Assembly: GCF_051513965.1 (NCBI RefSeq)
Contig: NZ_CP195847.1
Location: 248,001 to 312,000 of the forward strand
Origin: Paramicrobacterium sp051513965
Lineage (GTDB): Bacteria; Actinomycetota; Actinomycetes; Actinomycetales; Microbacteriaceae
Length of the DNA: 64,000 nucleotides
Direction: 5' to 3'
Part shown: one piece after another, positions 15,932 to 23,621 of the stretch
Numbering within the stretch: position 1 is the stretch's first letter
Layout of the letters: the number at the start of each line of letters is the position of its first letter
Position numbers and translations under genes: made by a program
The notes under the pieces: model-generated
The model's input: only the letters and a program-made list of their open reading frames with translations
What the model was told of the DNA's origin: nothing
The model's database searches: none

Positions 15932-17197
15932 TCACGCGATCGCGTCGGCCGCCGCGGCAGCCTGCTCCGCGACCGGGGTCAAGGTCGTCAGCTGCGTCAC
16001 GTGGCGCGGCTCGAGCTCCTCGAGCGACGAGACGCCGAGCAGCTTCATGGTGCGCTCGATCTCGACCCGCAGAATCTCGATCGCGCGGTCGACGCCCTGC
16101 CGCCCGCCAGCCATGAGGCCGTACAGGTAGGCGCGCCCGATGAGTGTGAAGTCGGCTCCAAGCGCGACCGCCGCGACGATGTCGGCGCCGTTCATGATGC
16201 CGGTGTCCATCATGACCGTGGCATCGGCACCCACCTCGCGGCGCACGTGCGGCAGCAGGTGGAACGGAATCGGGGCGCGGTCGAGCTGGCGTCCGCCGTG
16301 GTTCGACAGCACTATGCCGTCGACGCCGAGGTCGACGAGCTTGGCGGCATCCGTGATGTTCTGCACACCCTTAACCACGATCTTGCCCGGCCACATTCCG
16401 CGGATCACATCGAGGTCGTCGTAGCTGATCGTCGGATCCATCGCGTCGTTCAGCAGCTCGCCGACGGTGCCGCCGGTCGACGACAGCGACGCGAACTCGA
16501 GCTTGGGCGTGGTGAGGAAGTCGATCCACCACCACGGCCGCGGAATGGCGTTGAGGACGGTCTTGGGGGTCAGCTGCGGCGGAATCGAGAATCCGTTGCG
16601 GGTGTCACGCAGACGGGCGCCGGCGACGGGGGTGTCGACCGTGAAGAACAGCGTGTCGAAACCCGCGGCGGCCGCGCGGCGCGTGAGCTCATAGGAGATC
16701 TCGCGGTCGCGCATGACGTACAGCTGGAACCAGTTGCGTCCGTTCGGGTTCGTCGCCTTGACGTCTTCGATCGAAGTCGTGCCGAGAGTCGAGAGGGTGA
16801 AGGGGATGCCGGCAGCGGCCGCGGCGCCGGCGCCAGCGGTCTCGCCCTCGGTCTGCATGAGCCGCGTGAACCCGGTGGGTGCGATGCCGAAGGGGAGCGC
16901 GCTCGGCCCGTCGAGGATGGTCGTCGACATGTCGACCGAGGCAGCCGGACGGAGGATGTCCGGATGGAACTCGACGTCCATGAACGCCTGGCGCGCGCGG
17001 TTCATCGAGATCTCGCCCTCGGCGGCGCCGTCCGTGTAGTCGAAGGCCGCAGCTGGGGTGCGACGCTTCGCGATCGCACGGAGGTCGCCGATCGTCAGTG
17101 CGGCGCTCAGGCGACGCGTGCGCGCGTTCAGCTCGGGTTTTTTGAACTGCATGAGCTCGAAGATCTCAGATGGTTTCGGAAGCTGACGCTTGACCAT
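15932..17197 (-). CDS. lldD: FMN-dependent alpha-hydroxy-acid dehydrogenase (L-lactate dehydrogenase type)
   Basis: A 421-residue TIM-barrel flavoenzyme that oxidises L-2-hydroxy acids, most likely L-lactate to pyruvate. Signatures: 'FDYTDGAAEGE' near 52-62, 'GIAPTGFTRLMQTEGE' (104-119), substrate/FMN region 'QLYVMRD', Lys in 'KIVVKGVQN', and the active-site stretch 'VLSNHGGRQLDRAP' with catalytic His 300, then 'DTGIMNGADIVAAVALGAD'. ATG 17197 has GAAAGGA upstream. It follows the FadR-type regulator gene by 11 bases in the same direction, so they form an operon controlled from the operator at 17922. Lactate 2-monooxygenase is a possible alternative activity. Confidence 0.85.
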   Translation of the reverse strand: MVKRQLPKPSEIFELMQFKKPELNARTRRLSAALTIGDLRAIAKRRTPAAAFDYTDGAAEGEISMNRARQAFMDVEFHPDILRPAASVDMSTTILDGPSALPFGIAPTGFTRLMQTEGETAGAGAAAAAGIPFTLSTLGTTSIEDVKATNPNGRNWFQLYVMRDREISYELTRRAAAAGFDTLFFTVDTPVAGARLRDTRNGFSIPPQLTPKTVLNAIPRPWWWIDFLTTPKLEFASLSSTGGTVGELLNDAMDPTISYDDLDVIRGMWPGKIVVKGVQNITDAAKLVDLGVDGIVLSNHGGRQLDRAPIPFHLLPHVRREVGADATVMMDTGIMNGADIVAAVALGADFTLIGRAYLYGLMAGGRQGVDRAIEILRVEIERTMKLLGVSSLEELEPRHVTQLTTLTPVAEQAAAAADAIA

Positions 17198-17208
17198 GGT
17201 GATTCCTT

Positions 17209-17904
17209 TCAGGAGGTGATCTGGGCGTAGTAGCCGGAGATATGACGGTGGGTGTGCGAGCGGGCGGCGTCGGGGTCGCCCGAGCGGATCGCGTCGATGA
17301 TGGCGGTGTGCTCTTCGCGCAGACGCGTCGCGGTGGCCGACCAATCCTCGATGCGCTCGCTGCCCTCAAGCACGTAGCGCTCGATGGCGCCGCGGAGCCC
17401 GGCCATCGTGGCGGCGATCACCGCGTTTCCGGTGGCTTCGGCGAGCGAGAGGTGGAACTGGGCGTCGAGGGTCAGAAATTCGGCGGGCGTGAGCTCTGCG
17501 GCATCCATGGCACTGAGCAGCGTGTCTGCGTCAGCGAGAGTGGGATGCTCCTGGCGAGCGAGCTCCTCGGCGACGGAGGTTTCGAGCACGAGACGCGCCC
17601 CCACGATGTCTTTCATCGCGAAGCCCTTCGCCGCGACCTGCAGTCGCAGAAGCGCAGACATGCCGCCCCGGGGCGTCGCGACGATGATCGCCCCCGACTG
17701 GGGCCCGGAGCCGGACGCCGTGCGGATGAGGCCGAGCACCTCGAGCACCCGCAGCGCTTCGCGCACGCTCGACCGGCCGACGCCGAGCTCGGCGGCGAGG
17801 GCTCGCTCGCCGGGAAGTCGGTCACCGGGAACGAGTGTTCCGTCGAGCAGCGCGGTCTCGACGTGCTCGAGCACCGCTTGCCACGTGCGCTTCTCGTCCG
17901 CCAC
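17209..17904 (-). CDS. lldR: FadR/GntR family regulator, probable lactate-responsive repressor
   Basis: A 231-residue regulator with an N-terminal GntR winged helix (about 5-72; 'DRLPGERALAAELGVGRSSVREALRVLEVLGLI') and a C-terminal all-helical FCD ligand-binding domain (about 95-220) with Asp/His metal ligands in 'LDAQFHLSLAEATGN' and 'EEHTAIIDAI'. GTG 17904 has GGCGGAGG upstream. It is the first gene of an operon with lldD and has a perfect palindrome directly upstream of its ribosome-binding site, so autoregulation relieved by lactate is likely. The name is inferred from operon context and operator form. Confidence 0.8.
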   Translation of the reverse strand: MADEKRTWQAVLEHVETALLDGTLVPGDRLPGERALAAELGVGRSSVREALRVLEVLGLIRTASGSGPQSGAIIVATPRGGMSALLRLQVAAKGFAMKDIVGARLVLETSVAEELARQEHPTLADADTLLSAMDAAELTPAEFLTLDAQFHLSLAEATGNAVIAATMAGLRGAIERYVLEGSERIEDWSATATRLREEHTAIIDAIRSGDPDAARSHTHRHISGYYAQITS

Positions 17905-17921
17905 GGAACCTCCGCCAATTA

Positions 17922-17936
17922 TGTGGTCAGACCACA
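17922..17936. promoter_or_regulatory. LldR/FadR-type operator TGTGGTCAGACCACA
   Basis: A perfect 15-base palindrome with the TGGTC-A-GACCA core typical of FadR-subfamily GntR sites, 17 bases upstream of the lldR start codon. Confidence 0.75.
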
Positions 17937-18029
17937 CGGTACCACCGCCTCTCGAGCCGCGCCAGGCAAGCTGCGGCGGGACGGGCGCCGGAGCAATGGC
18001 CGCAGGTTCGGCGGAGAGGCGTAGCCGCG

Positions 18030-19874
18030 TCAGACGCCTCCGCCGCCACCTCCGCCTCCGCCGCCACCGGCCGAGCCCCCACCTGTGGAGCCGCCGGAGG
18101 TGGACGACGAGGCGGTAGCGCTCGAAGACAGGGCGGTCACGCTCGACGAGAATGTTGCGGCGTTGAACCCTGCCGTTCCGTAGTACCAGGCGGGCGCGGT
18201 GTATCCGGAGTGCTCGTAGAGAACCGCGAGGTGGTCCGCCCACTGCTTCTCCTGGCCGAAGATGACCGCGTAGGGGAGCAGCTGCTCATACAGCCACAGC
18301 ACCTGTCGCGGGTCGTTCGTGTCGATCTGCCTGCGCTCGGCCCCTGCGGGGGACTGCAGCATACGGATGCGATCGGCCTCCGCCCACTCGATGAACACCT
18401 TCAGCCCCTTCAGATGGTCGGTGAGCTCGGCACCGAGCGGAGTGAGCGCCTTGTGAGAGATGAGCGTGAGGCACGTGAAGTGGACGATGACCGCGACCAC
18501 GAACAGAATGATCGGCACCAGCGGACTGACGTGCCCGATCAGAGCCATGACCCCGCCGCCGATCGATGCCGCCACGAGGAGCCACGAGAGCAGCCGCACC
18601 AGGCGCATGCCGAACGATTTCTCGTTGCGCCACATGCCGTACCGTTTCAGGTCCGTCTTTGTGGATTTGAGAATGTTCATTACGTTCCGCGCGTAACCGT
18701 TGTCGGTCTCACCGAAAGTGTAGGTCGCTCCGGGACCTTCGCCCTGGAAGAGCGCCTGCAGGAACAGCCTGCCGTTGACGTCAGCCTTCATCGGGTCGAC
18801 GAGCTCCGCCTGGAACTTCGCTTTGCCGAACCGGGCCGGTGGGCCCTCGACGATGCGGATGCTGCCATTGACAGCAAGCTCGAGCAGTTTGGCGGTCGGC
18901 CCCTTCGACGTCCCCAAGAGGGTCGACGCTTGAAGCGAGTCGAGCCCACGCGGGGGCTCATACTCGGCGATGATCGTCGGGCGTCCGGGGGAATCTCTGA
19001 GCGTCGTCGTGCGAATGATGATGCTCGGAACGAGCAGGAGGACGAGACCGATCAGGCCCAGCAGCTGGAGCCAGCCCCAGCCGCTCGCCAGCAGTGAATG
19101 ATCGAACATCACGAAGGTGCCGGGTGCGAAGCCCACGGCGATGGTCATCGTCTGGTACGGCTCCACCGAGCCGGCGTGTGCGCTGAGGGTCGTCGAGCCG
19201 TCGGCATCCTCCGATGATGTGATCTGGCAGGTGTCGTCCGATCCCTGCGCGCCGACGTAGCAGGACTGGTCGCCGGCCAGTGCTGAAGCGAGGTCGCCGG
19301 GCACGTGCAGGGTCACGTCGATCGACTGGAACGGCTGAGCCCAGTCGACACCGTTGACGTCCCAGTAGAACTCCTCGGTCCCGCTTCCGTCGAAGCTCCA
19401 CGTGACGTGCTCGAGCGTGTACGTGAAGACGAAGACCTGAGTGCCGTGAAGATAGTCGTCGGATTTGGAGGTCATCTGGAACGTGCCGTCGTCCGACGCC
19501 GTCTCGGATGGGCGCTCTGCTCCCGTCTCGTCTGTGATCGAGATGAGCTCGGGGTTCACCGGCTGATCGTTGTAGGTGTCGGGGATGCTTCGTCGGATGC
19601 CGCGGTTCTGGTCGCTCTCGGGAAAGACCGCGGTGAACGTCTCGACCACCTCGAGCGTGCTCGTGCCGTCGTCCTCGCGCCCGATCGTGTATTCCACGTC
19701 GAGACTGCGGAACTCGAAGTCATCGACACCGCTCGGCACTGGTCCGAGCGCGTGCGCCGATGACGTCGCTGACGACTCCGGCGGTGCGGGCTGGGCAGCG
19801 TTTGCGGGCAGACCGAGAGACATGGATGCCGCAAAAGCGGCGACCGCGACCATGACGCGAGAGAACTTCCCCAT
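18030..19874 (-). CDS. DUF2207 domain membrane protein
   Basis: A 614-residue secreted/membrane protein: signal peptide about 1-27 (ends ANA), DUF2207 extracytoplasmic domain (about 45-260, beginning 'FEFRSLDVEYTIGREDDGTSTLEVVETFTAVFP'), a first TM near 265-290, a cytoplasmic region with 'VVEYEPPRGLD'-type motif (here IIAEYEPPRGLDSLQAS), two further TMs near 430-475, and a tail of Ser/Thr then about 12 consecutive Gly. The family is common in actinobacteria and firmicutes; function is unknown. Start is uncertain between GTG 19898, ATG 19883 and ATG 19874; the last gives the best signal peptide. It stands divergent from the RluA gene. Confidence 0.78.
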   Translation of the reverse strand: MGKFSRVMVAVAAFAASMSLGLPANAAQPAPPESSATSSAHALGPVPSGVDDFEFRSLDVEYTIGREDDGTSTLEVVETFTAVFPESDQNRGIRRSIPDTYNDQPVNPELISITDETGAERPSETASDDGTFQMTSKSDDYLHGTQVFVFTYTLEHVTWSFDGSGTEEFYWDVNGVDWAQPFQSIDVTLHVPGDLASALAGDQSCYVGAQGSDDTCQITSSEDADGSTTLSAHAGSVEPYQTMTIAVGFAPGTFVMFDHSLLASGWGWLQLLGLIGLVLLLVPSIIIRTTTLRDSPGRPTIIAEYEPPRGLDSLQASTLLGTSKGPTAKLLELAVNGSIRIVEGPPARFGKAKFQAELVDPMKADVNGRLFLQALFQGEGPGATYTFGETDNGYARNVMNILKSTKTDLKRYGMWRNEKSFGMRLVRLLSWLLVAASIGGGVMALIGHVSPLVPIILFVVAVIVHFTCLTLISHKALTPLGAELTDHLKGLKVFIEWAEADRIRMLQSPAGAERRQIDTNDPRQVLWLYEQLLPYAVIFGQEKQWADHLAVLYEHSGYTAPAWYYGTAGFNAATFSSSVTALSSSATASSSTSGGSTGGGSAGGGGGGGGGGGV

Positions 19875-19921
19875 AGCCGGCATCCAATCAGGAGCCACCG
19901 ACGGCTCTCAATGGGGAGGGG

Positions 19922-19927
19922 TACCCT
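19922..19927 (+). promoter_or_regulatory. leaderless -10 element TACCCT for the RluA gene
   Basis: TACCCT is followed by six bases and then the GTG start at 19934, with no ribosome-binding site. Confidence 0.5.
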
Positions 19928-19933
19928 CGAGTC

Positions 19934-20839
19934 GTGCCGATCTCGCCCCTGCCCCAGCGCCACGGACTGGATGCCGCGTGGGTGCGCACGCCGCGTGAGC
20001 GTCGTTGGAAGACGCTCCGCCAGTTCCTCGTCGAGCGTCTGCCGAAGATGGCGCCGGAGCGCATCGACGAGATGCTCGTGAACGGCGAGTTTGCGGGAGA
20101 CGACGGTCTGCCGTTCGCCGCTGATGCGCCGTATCGACCGCACACGTTCGTGTGGTTCCACCGCGATCTGCGCGACGAGGTCGAGGTGCCGTTCGAGATC
20201 GACGTGCTGCACCGCGATGACCGCATCGTCGTGGTCGACAAACCGCACTTCCTGTCCACGATTCCGCGCGGTCGGCACGTGACGCAGAGCGTCGTGGTGA
20301 AGGCCAGGCGGATGCTCGGAATGCCCCAGCTCGTTCCCGCCCACCGTCTTGATCGCGTCACTGCTGGGGTCCTCCTGCTCACAGCCGAGCGGCAGTGGCG
20401 CGGCGCCTATCAGACGATGTTCGACCGCCGCGAGGTCGAGAAAGAGTACGAGGCGATCGCCGCGGCGCCGGGCGACCGCTCGCTCCCGGCGACCGTGCGC
20501 AGCCACATCGTCAAGATCCATGGAGAGATGCGCGCGTACGAGGTGGCGGACCGCGAGCCGAACTCCGAGACGCGCATCGAGCTCATCGAGCAGCGCGGCG
20601 GACTGGGGCGGTACCGCGCGATTCCACACACGGGCAAGACGCACCAGATCCGGCTGCACATGAACGATCTCGGGCTGCCGATCGTGAACGATCCGTTCTA
20701 CCCGGACGTCATCGACACGTCGATCGACGATTTCTCGAGCCCCCTGCAGCTGCTCGCGAAGACCCTGCGCTTCACGGACCCGGTCGACGGAACGCTCCGC
20801 GAGTTCCACAGCAGGCGGACCCTCGAGGCGTGGATCTGA
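19934..20839 (+). CDS. RluA-family pseudouridine synthase
   Basis: A 301-residue RNA-modifying enzyme that isomerises uridine to pseudouridine in rRNA or tRNA. The catalytic motif 'AHRLDRVTAGVLLL' has Asp 140; 'RIVVVDKPHFLSTIP' precedes it and 'IPHTGKTHQIRLHMNDLGLPIVNDPFYP' follows, both family signatures. The N-terminal 85 residues contain a reduced S4-like segment. The Thr-Ala-Gly form of the usual T-S/A-G motif is normal for the actinobacterial subgroup. GTG 19934 fits a leaderless transcript. Confidence 0.88.
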   Translation: MPISPLPQRHGLDAAWVRTPRERRWKTLRQFLVERLPKMAPERIDEMLVNGEFAGDDGLPFAADAPYRPHTFVWFHRDLRDEVEVPFEIDVLHRDDRIVVVDKPHFLSTIPRGRHVTQSVVVKARRMLGMPQLVPAHRLDRVTAGVLLLTAERQWRGAYQTMFDRREVEKEYEAIAAAPGDRSLPATVRSHIVKIHGEMRAYEVADREPNSETRIELIEQRGGLGRYRAIPHTGKTHQIRLHMNDLGLPIVNDPFYPDVIDTSIDDFSSPLQLLAKTLRFTDPVDGTLREFHSRRTLEAWI

Positions 20840-20860
20840 GCGGGTCAGCGGGAATGATGC

Positions 20861-21053
20861 TCAGTATGGTTCCGCAACGTTGGGACGTGCTAATCGTCTG
20901 GCAGCTGCAATGATCGAAGCGCGACGCCGCTCATGCTCGCTTTCGCTCTCGGCGCCCGTGATCATACGGGCCACCTGAGGCACAGCTGACCACCATCCTG
21001 CGAGGGAGAGCACGAGGAAGATCAGCTGGTCAGAGGCGAATTCACGCGAGACA
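20861..21053 (-). pseudogene. possible C-terminal fragment of a small membrane protein gene
   Basis: On the minus strand an open frame without a usable start reads ...FASDQLIFLVLSLAGWW, then SAVPQVARMITGAESESEHE and an Arg/Ala-rich end before TGA at 20861-20863. It has a hydrophobic helix and plausible residue composition but is cut at its 5' side by an in-frame stop about 60 bases before the helix. It abuts the SDR remnant on the other strand. Low confidence: GC at third positions is weaker than in genuine neighbours. Confidence 0.3.
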
Positions 21054-21274
21054 CTGGCAGGTCACGGTGGAGGCGCGATTGTGAACGTCATCTCGGCCGC
21101 GTCGTGGTTCGCTGCACCGGGAGCGACCGGATACGCGCTGTCGAAAGCGGCGGCATGGAGTGCGACGGACTCGAGTCCGGAGCGACTGAGGTGCTTGCCG
21201 ACCAAGCGACGCGTGATCTGAAGCAGAGCTTGAGTGTGAGCCCTGAGGTGCGTTACGCGGAGTACCTGCGTTGA
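21054..21274 (+). pseudogene. short-chain dehydrogenase (SDR) remnant with internal deletion
   Basis: The plus strand contains LAGHGGGAIVNVISAASWFA followed by ATGYALSKAAAWSATD, which is the catalytic segment of a classical SDR (Ser of 'SAASW' and the YxxxK motif YALSK). At about 21168 the frame shifts and resumes as LESGATEVLADQATRDLKQS..., an SDR C-terminus ending ...RYAEYLR at TGA 21272-21274. The N-terminal nucleotide-binding half and about 40-50 central codons are missing. It is too short and broken to function. Confidence 0.8.
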
Positions 21275-21280
21275 GCGAGG

Positions 21281-21312
21281 TGCGGGGCAGCGCGGAAGAG
21301 CGCTGCCCCGCA
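21281..21312. terminator. bidirectional terminator hairpin, 13-bp stem
   Basis: TGCGGGGCAGCGC (21281-21293) is exactly complementary to 21300-21312 around GGAAGA. It is between the SDR remnant (plus) and the 84-codon gene ending at 21321 (minus), and can serve both. Confidence 0.7.
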
Positions 21313-21320
21313 GCATCCGT

Positions 21321-21575
21321 TCATCGAAACCGGCCCATGAGCGCAGCATCCATCAGGTACTGACGTTCACGGCGCTCGCGGTCCAGTTCGTTCTGTCGGG
21401 CCAGCATCGGATCCAGAGGCTCGCGTCGACGCGACTCCAGAGCTTTGCGCAGCTGAGTCAGCAGCGAACGTCTTTTGCGCTCGCGCTTCAACGGTGGCGG
21501 TTCGCTCGGCGGCTGCCGCTGTTCGGGCTGCTCGGTCTCGAGCTGGCGGTTCGGTTTTTCGAGTGTGGTGTTCAC
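21321..21575 (-). CDS. small basic hypothetical protein (84 aa)
   Basis: Not recognised. From GTG 21575 (GAGG six to ten bases upstream) the product starts MNTTLEKPNRQLETEQPEQR, continues through a Pro-rich stretch, a basic 'LKRERKRRSLLTQLRKALESRRR' segment and ends 'RQYLMDAALMGRFR'. It is rich in Arg, Glu and Gln, has no membrane segment and could bind nucleic acid or membranes. It is preceded on the same strand by the 31-codon ORF at 21845-21940 and a promoter at 21991, and followed by a strong terminator, which together support a real transcription unit. Its function is unknown. Confidence 0.6.
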   Translation of the reverse strand: MNTTLEKPNRQLETEQPEQRQPPSEPPPLKRERKRRSLLTQLRKALESRRREPLDPMLARQNELDRERRERQYLMDAALMGRFR

Positions 21576-21782
21576 TGTGTTTCCTCGTGTGGTTGTGTGC
21601 GGGCACGCTGAAGATCCCCGGCGCACAGGGCGCCAGGGCACGACAAACGTCGATGGGGTGAACCGAGTCGGCGGTGGCCCGCACGGGTGGAGCGGCCGGT
21701 CGGCGTGAGAATGAGATGCCGCGACAGCGGCGGAGATGCGTCAGCCCTCAGACGCTCAGAGCGGGCGGTCAGACGTAGTGGA

Positions 21783-21801
21783 CGCTCAGTGTGTCTGAGC
21801 G
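21783..21801 (-). other. hairpin in the spacer between two small ORFs
   Basis: CGCTCAG (21783-21789) pairs with CTGAGCG (21795-21801). The 269-base spacer 21576-21844 holds no other gene; GACGCTCAG-like words recur around the hairpin (near 21750 and 21781). It might be part of a regulatory leader for the 84-codon gene. Confidence 0.35.
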
Positions 21802-21844
21802 ATCACCACGCGTGAGCGTGCGGAGTGTGGAGGGCGAGTGACGT

Positions 21845-21940
21845 CTATGCGTCGCCGCGTCGAGCGGAGAGGCGGCCTCGCGTGACGTCGATGGCAAATC
21901 CTGCATAGCCTGCATTGGCCCAGGTCGTCGCGATGATCAT
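21845..21940 (-). CDS. 31-residue small ORF with strong ribosome-binding site
   Basis: ATG 21940 is preceded by GAGGAGG with six-base spacing, and reads MIIATTWANAGYAGFAIDVT followed by RGRLSARRGDA and TAG. It is amphipathic/hydrophobic at the N-terminus and basic at the C-terminus. A promoter-like TTGCGC-N17-TAATCT lies 51-79 bases upstream. It is the first ORF of the transcript that later contains the 84-codon gene. It could be a small membrane protein or a leader peptide; too short for homology claims. Confidence 0.55.
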   Translation of the reverse strand: MIIATTWANAGYAGFAIDVTRGRLSARRGDA

Positions 21941-21966
21941 CGTCGCCTCCTCTCGTCTGTGTCGCC

Positions 21967-21980
21967 CGTTCTGAAGAACG
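21967..21980. promoter_or_regulatory. palindrome CGTTCTGAAGAACG downstream of the small-ORF promoter
   Basis: A perfect 14-base palindrome located between the predicted -10 (21991-21996) and the 31-codon ORF, in the position of a repressor site. The regulator is unknown; it is not a canonical actinobacterial SOS box. Confidence 0.45.
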
Positions 21981-21990
21981 ACAGCATTAC

Positions 21991-22019
21991 AGATTATGGG
22001 TACTCAGCTCCGCGCGCAA
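21991..22019 (-). promoter_or_regulatory. sigma-70-like promoter TTGCGC-N17-TAATCT
   Basis: On the minus strand TTGCGC (22014-22019) and TAATCT (21991-21996) are separated by 17 bases and face the two small ORFs. It is in the AT-richest stretch of the neighbourhood. Confidence 0.5.
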
Positions 22020-22054
22020 GAGATTTAGCGAAAAAAGTTGAGAACGCGTCAAAT

Positions 22055-22987
22055 TCAGTGCGATTCAGGTGTGATGACGATGTTCTCGAAGGGTTCGCCC
22101 GCGAGCGCGTGGTCGATCTGGCGGCGCAGCAGCTTCGCCATGCGCGGCAGCATCGCCGTTGACGCACCGCCGACATGGGGCGCGATCAGCACATTGTCGA
22201 GACCGAAGAGCTCATGCCCCTCCGGCAGCGGCTCGGGATCGGTGACGTCGAGAGCGAAGCGCAGACGGCCTGTGCGAGCCTCCGCGAGCAGGGCGTCGGT
22301 GTCGACCACGGGGCCGCGCGATACGTTGACCACGAGCGCCGAATCGGGAAGGGCCGCGAGGAACTCGGCATCCACCATGTGTGTCGTGCTCGGGTTGAGC
22401 GGCACGGCGAGCACGACGATCTCCGCCTGAGGAAGCAGATCGGGCAGTTCGTCGAACGCGTGGACATGGCCTGCCTCGACGTCACGAGCAGTGCGTGCGA
22501 CGCGCGTGGCCTCCACCTCGAAGCCGGAGAGCCGTTCGTCGAGGGCGACGCCGATGCCGCCGTAGCCGATGATCAGCACGCGACGGTCGGCGAGGCTCTC
22601 GTAGCGCGCCGGAGCCCACTGGCCGCGAGACGAGGCGCGGACGAAGTCGGGGATGCCCCGCTGAGCCGAGAGGATGAGCGCCATCGCGAGCTCAGCCGTG
22701 GAGGCCTCGTGGACGCTCGCCGCATTCGCGAACGTGCGGTCGGTAGGGAGGTAGTCTCTCACGCCGTCGAAGCCGATCGACTGGCCCTGGACGAGCTGTG
22801 TCGACGTGGACTCGAGGTTCGTGAGCGGCTGAGGGCCGCCCATGTACGGCGCGACCGCGATGTCGATGTGGTCGACCGGCGCGTCTCCGTTCATGTCCCA
22901 CCGGATCATCTCGACGCCCTCGGGGACATCACCGACCATCTTTCGCAGAGCATTGCCGGGGGTGCTGACGACGAGACGCTGAGACAT
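22055..22987 (-). CDS. D-isomer-specific 2-hydroxyacid dehydrogenase
   Basis: A 310-residue NAD(P)-dependent enzyme reducing 2-keto acids to D-2-hydroxy acids. The nucleotide-binding domain has 'LIIGYGGIGVALDERLSGF' (GxGxxG-type, about 140-158), then 'VVLAVPLNPSTTHMVD', 'VVNVSRGPVVDTDAL' with the catalytic Arg, 'ALDVTDPEPLPEGHELFG' with Glu, and 'APHVGGAS' with the catalytic His. Hydroxypyruvate or phosphonate-like substrates are possible; the specific one cannot be read. ATG 22987 lies six bases after TAGGCT, indicating a leaderless message. Confidence 0.88.
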   Translation of the reverse strand: MSQRLVVSTPGNALRKMVGDVPEGVEMIRWDMNGDAPVDHIDIAVAPYMGGPQPLTNLESTSTQLVQGQSIGFDGVRDYLPTDRTFANAASVHEASTAELAMALILSAQRGIPDFVRASSRGQWAPARYESLADRRVLIIGYGGIGVALDERLSGFEVEATRVARTARDVEAGHVHAFDELPDLLPQAEIVVLAVPLNPSTTHMVDAEFLAALPDSALVVNVSRGPVVDTDALLAEARTGRLRFALDVTDPEPLPEGHELFGLDNVLIAPHVGGASTAMLPRMAKLLRRQIDHALAGEPFENIVITPESH

Positions 22988-22993
22988 ACACCG

Positions 22994-22999
22994 AGCCTA
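22994..22999 (-). promoter_or_regulatory. leaderless -10 element TAGGCT
   Basis: TAGGCT-N6-ATG on the minus strand directly in front of the 2-hydroxyacid dehydrogenase gene. Confidence 0.5.
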
Positions 23000-23025
23000 C
23001 CGGGGACGCCCGACCGCGGACCGCC

Positions 23026-23562
23026 TCACGCGCGGTCTCGAGGCACTGCGATCGCGCCCGCGAGGCCAGCGACGAGGCCGAGCAGAACACCGGCGAACGC
23101 CGAGACGACGATGCTCGCGACGAGCAGCCCGGCGAACATCGCGATGCCAGCGTGCGTGACGAAGCTGAGAAACACGCTGCGCACGACGTTCGCCGCGACG
23201 AGACCCACGATGACAGCGACCACGCCACGGCCGAACGCACGACGATGAGAGGGCGAAGGATGCCGTCGGGCGGCGGCCCGCAGCTGGAGCCACGCGAACC
23301 CCAACATGACGGGCACAGCGATGAGGTCGATGGCCCAGAGGAGCCACGTCGTTCGTCCGAGCGGCGCGATGCGCAGCGCGGGGAGCGGACTCGGAAGTCC
23401 AGCCGCCTCAGGCACGACGAACCCGGGGAACCAAGTGGCCGCACGGCCCGAGATGTTCCAGGTGCCCGCGACGATCGCGGCGACGAGCAACACCGCGAGC
23501 ACGGCGATCGTGACACGGCGGCCCGCATCGGGGCGCGTCTGGGTGCTCGTCGTCGTCGACAT
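23026..23562 (-). CDS. hypothetical four-helix membrane protein
   Basis: A 178-residue protein of unrecognised family. Hydrophobic helices lie at about 17-38, 72-92, 111-130 and 140-172, with a short extracytoplasmic loop after helix 1 ('NISGRAATWFPGFVVPEAAGLP') and a basic cytoplasmic loop ('RAAARRHPSPSHRRAFGRG'). Ends 'AGAIAVPRDRA'. ATG 23562 is six bases from a TACCAT hexamer. It is divergent from the GH5 gene but no functional link is visible. Confidence 0.7.
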   Translation of the reverse strand: MSTTTSTQTRPDAGRRVTIAVLAVLLVAAIVAGTWNISGRAATWFPGFVVPEAAGLPSPLPALRIAPLGRTTWLLWAIDLIAVPVMLGFAWLQLRAAARRHPSPSHRRAFGRGVVAVIVGLVAANVVRSVFLSFVTHAGIAMFAGLLVASIVVSAFAGVLLGLVAGLAGAIAVPRDRA

Positions 23563-23568
23563 GGCGCG

Positions 23569-23574
23569 ATGGTA
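23569..23574 (-). promoter_or_regulatory. leaderless -10 element TACCAT
   Basis: TACCAT-N6-ATG, same geometry as the other leaderless starts of this window. Confidence 0.5.
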
Positions 23575-23621
23575 GCATCACGGGCAATCGCCTGCGACGA
23601 CGCGGTGAGAAGGAGGCACAA

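Noticed and set aside
15875..17230. 451-codon plus-strand frame opposite lldD
   Set aside because: lldD has full family motifs and a good start; the opposite frame has none.
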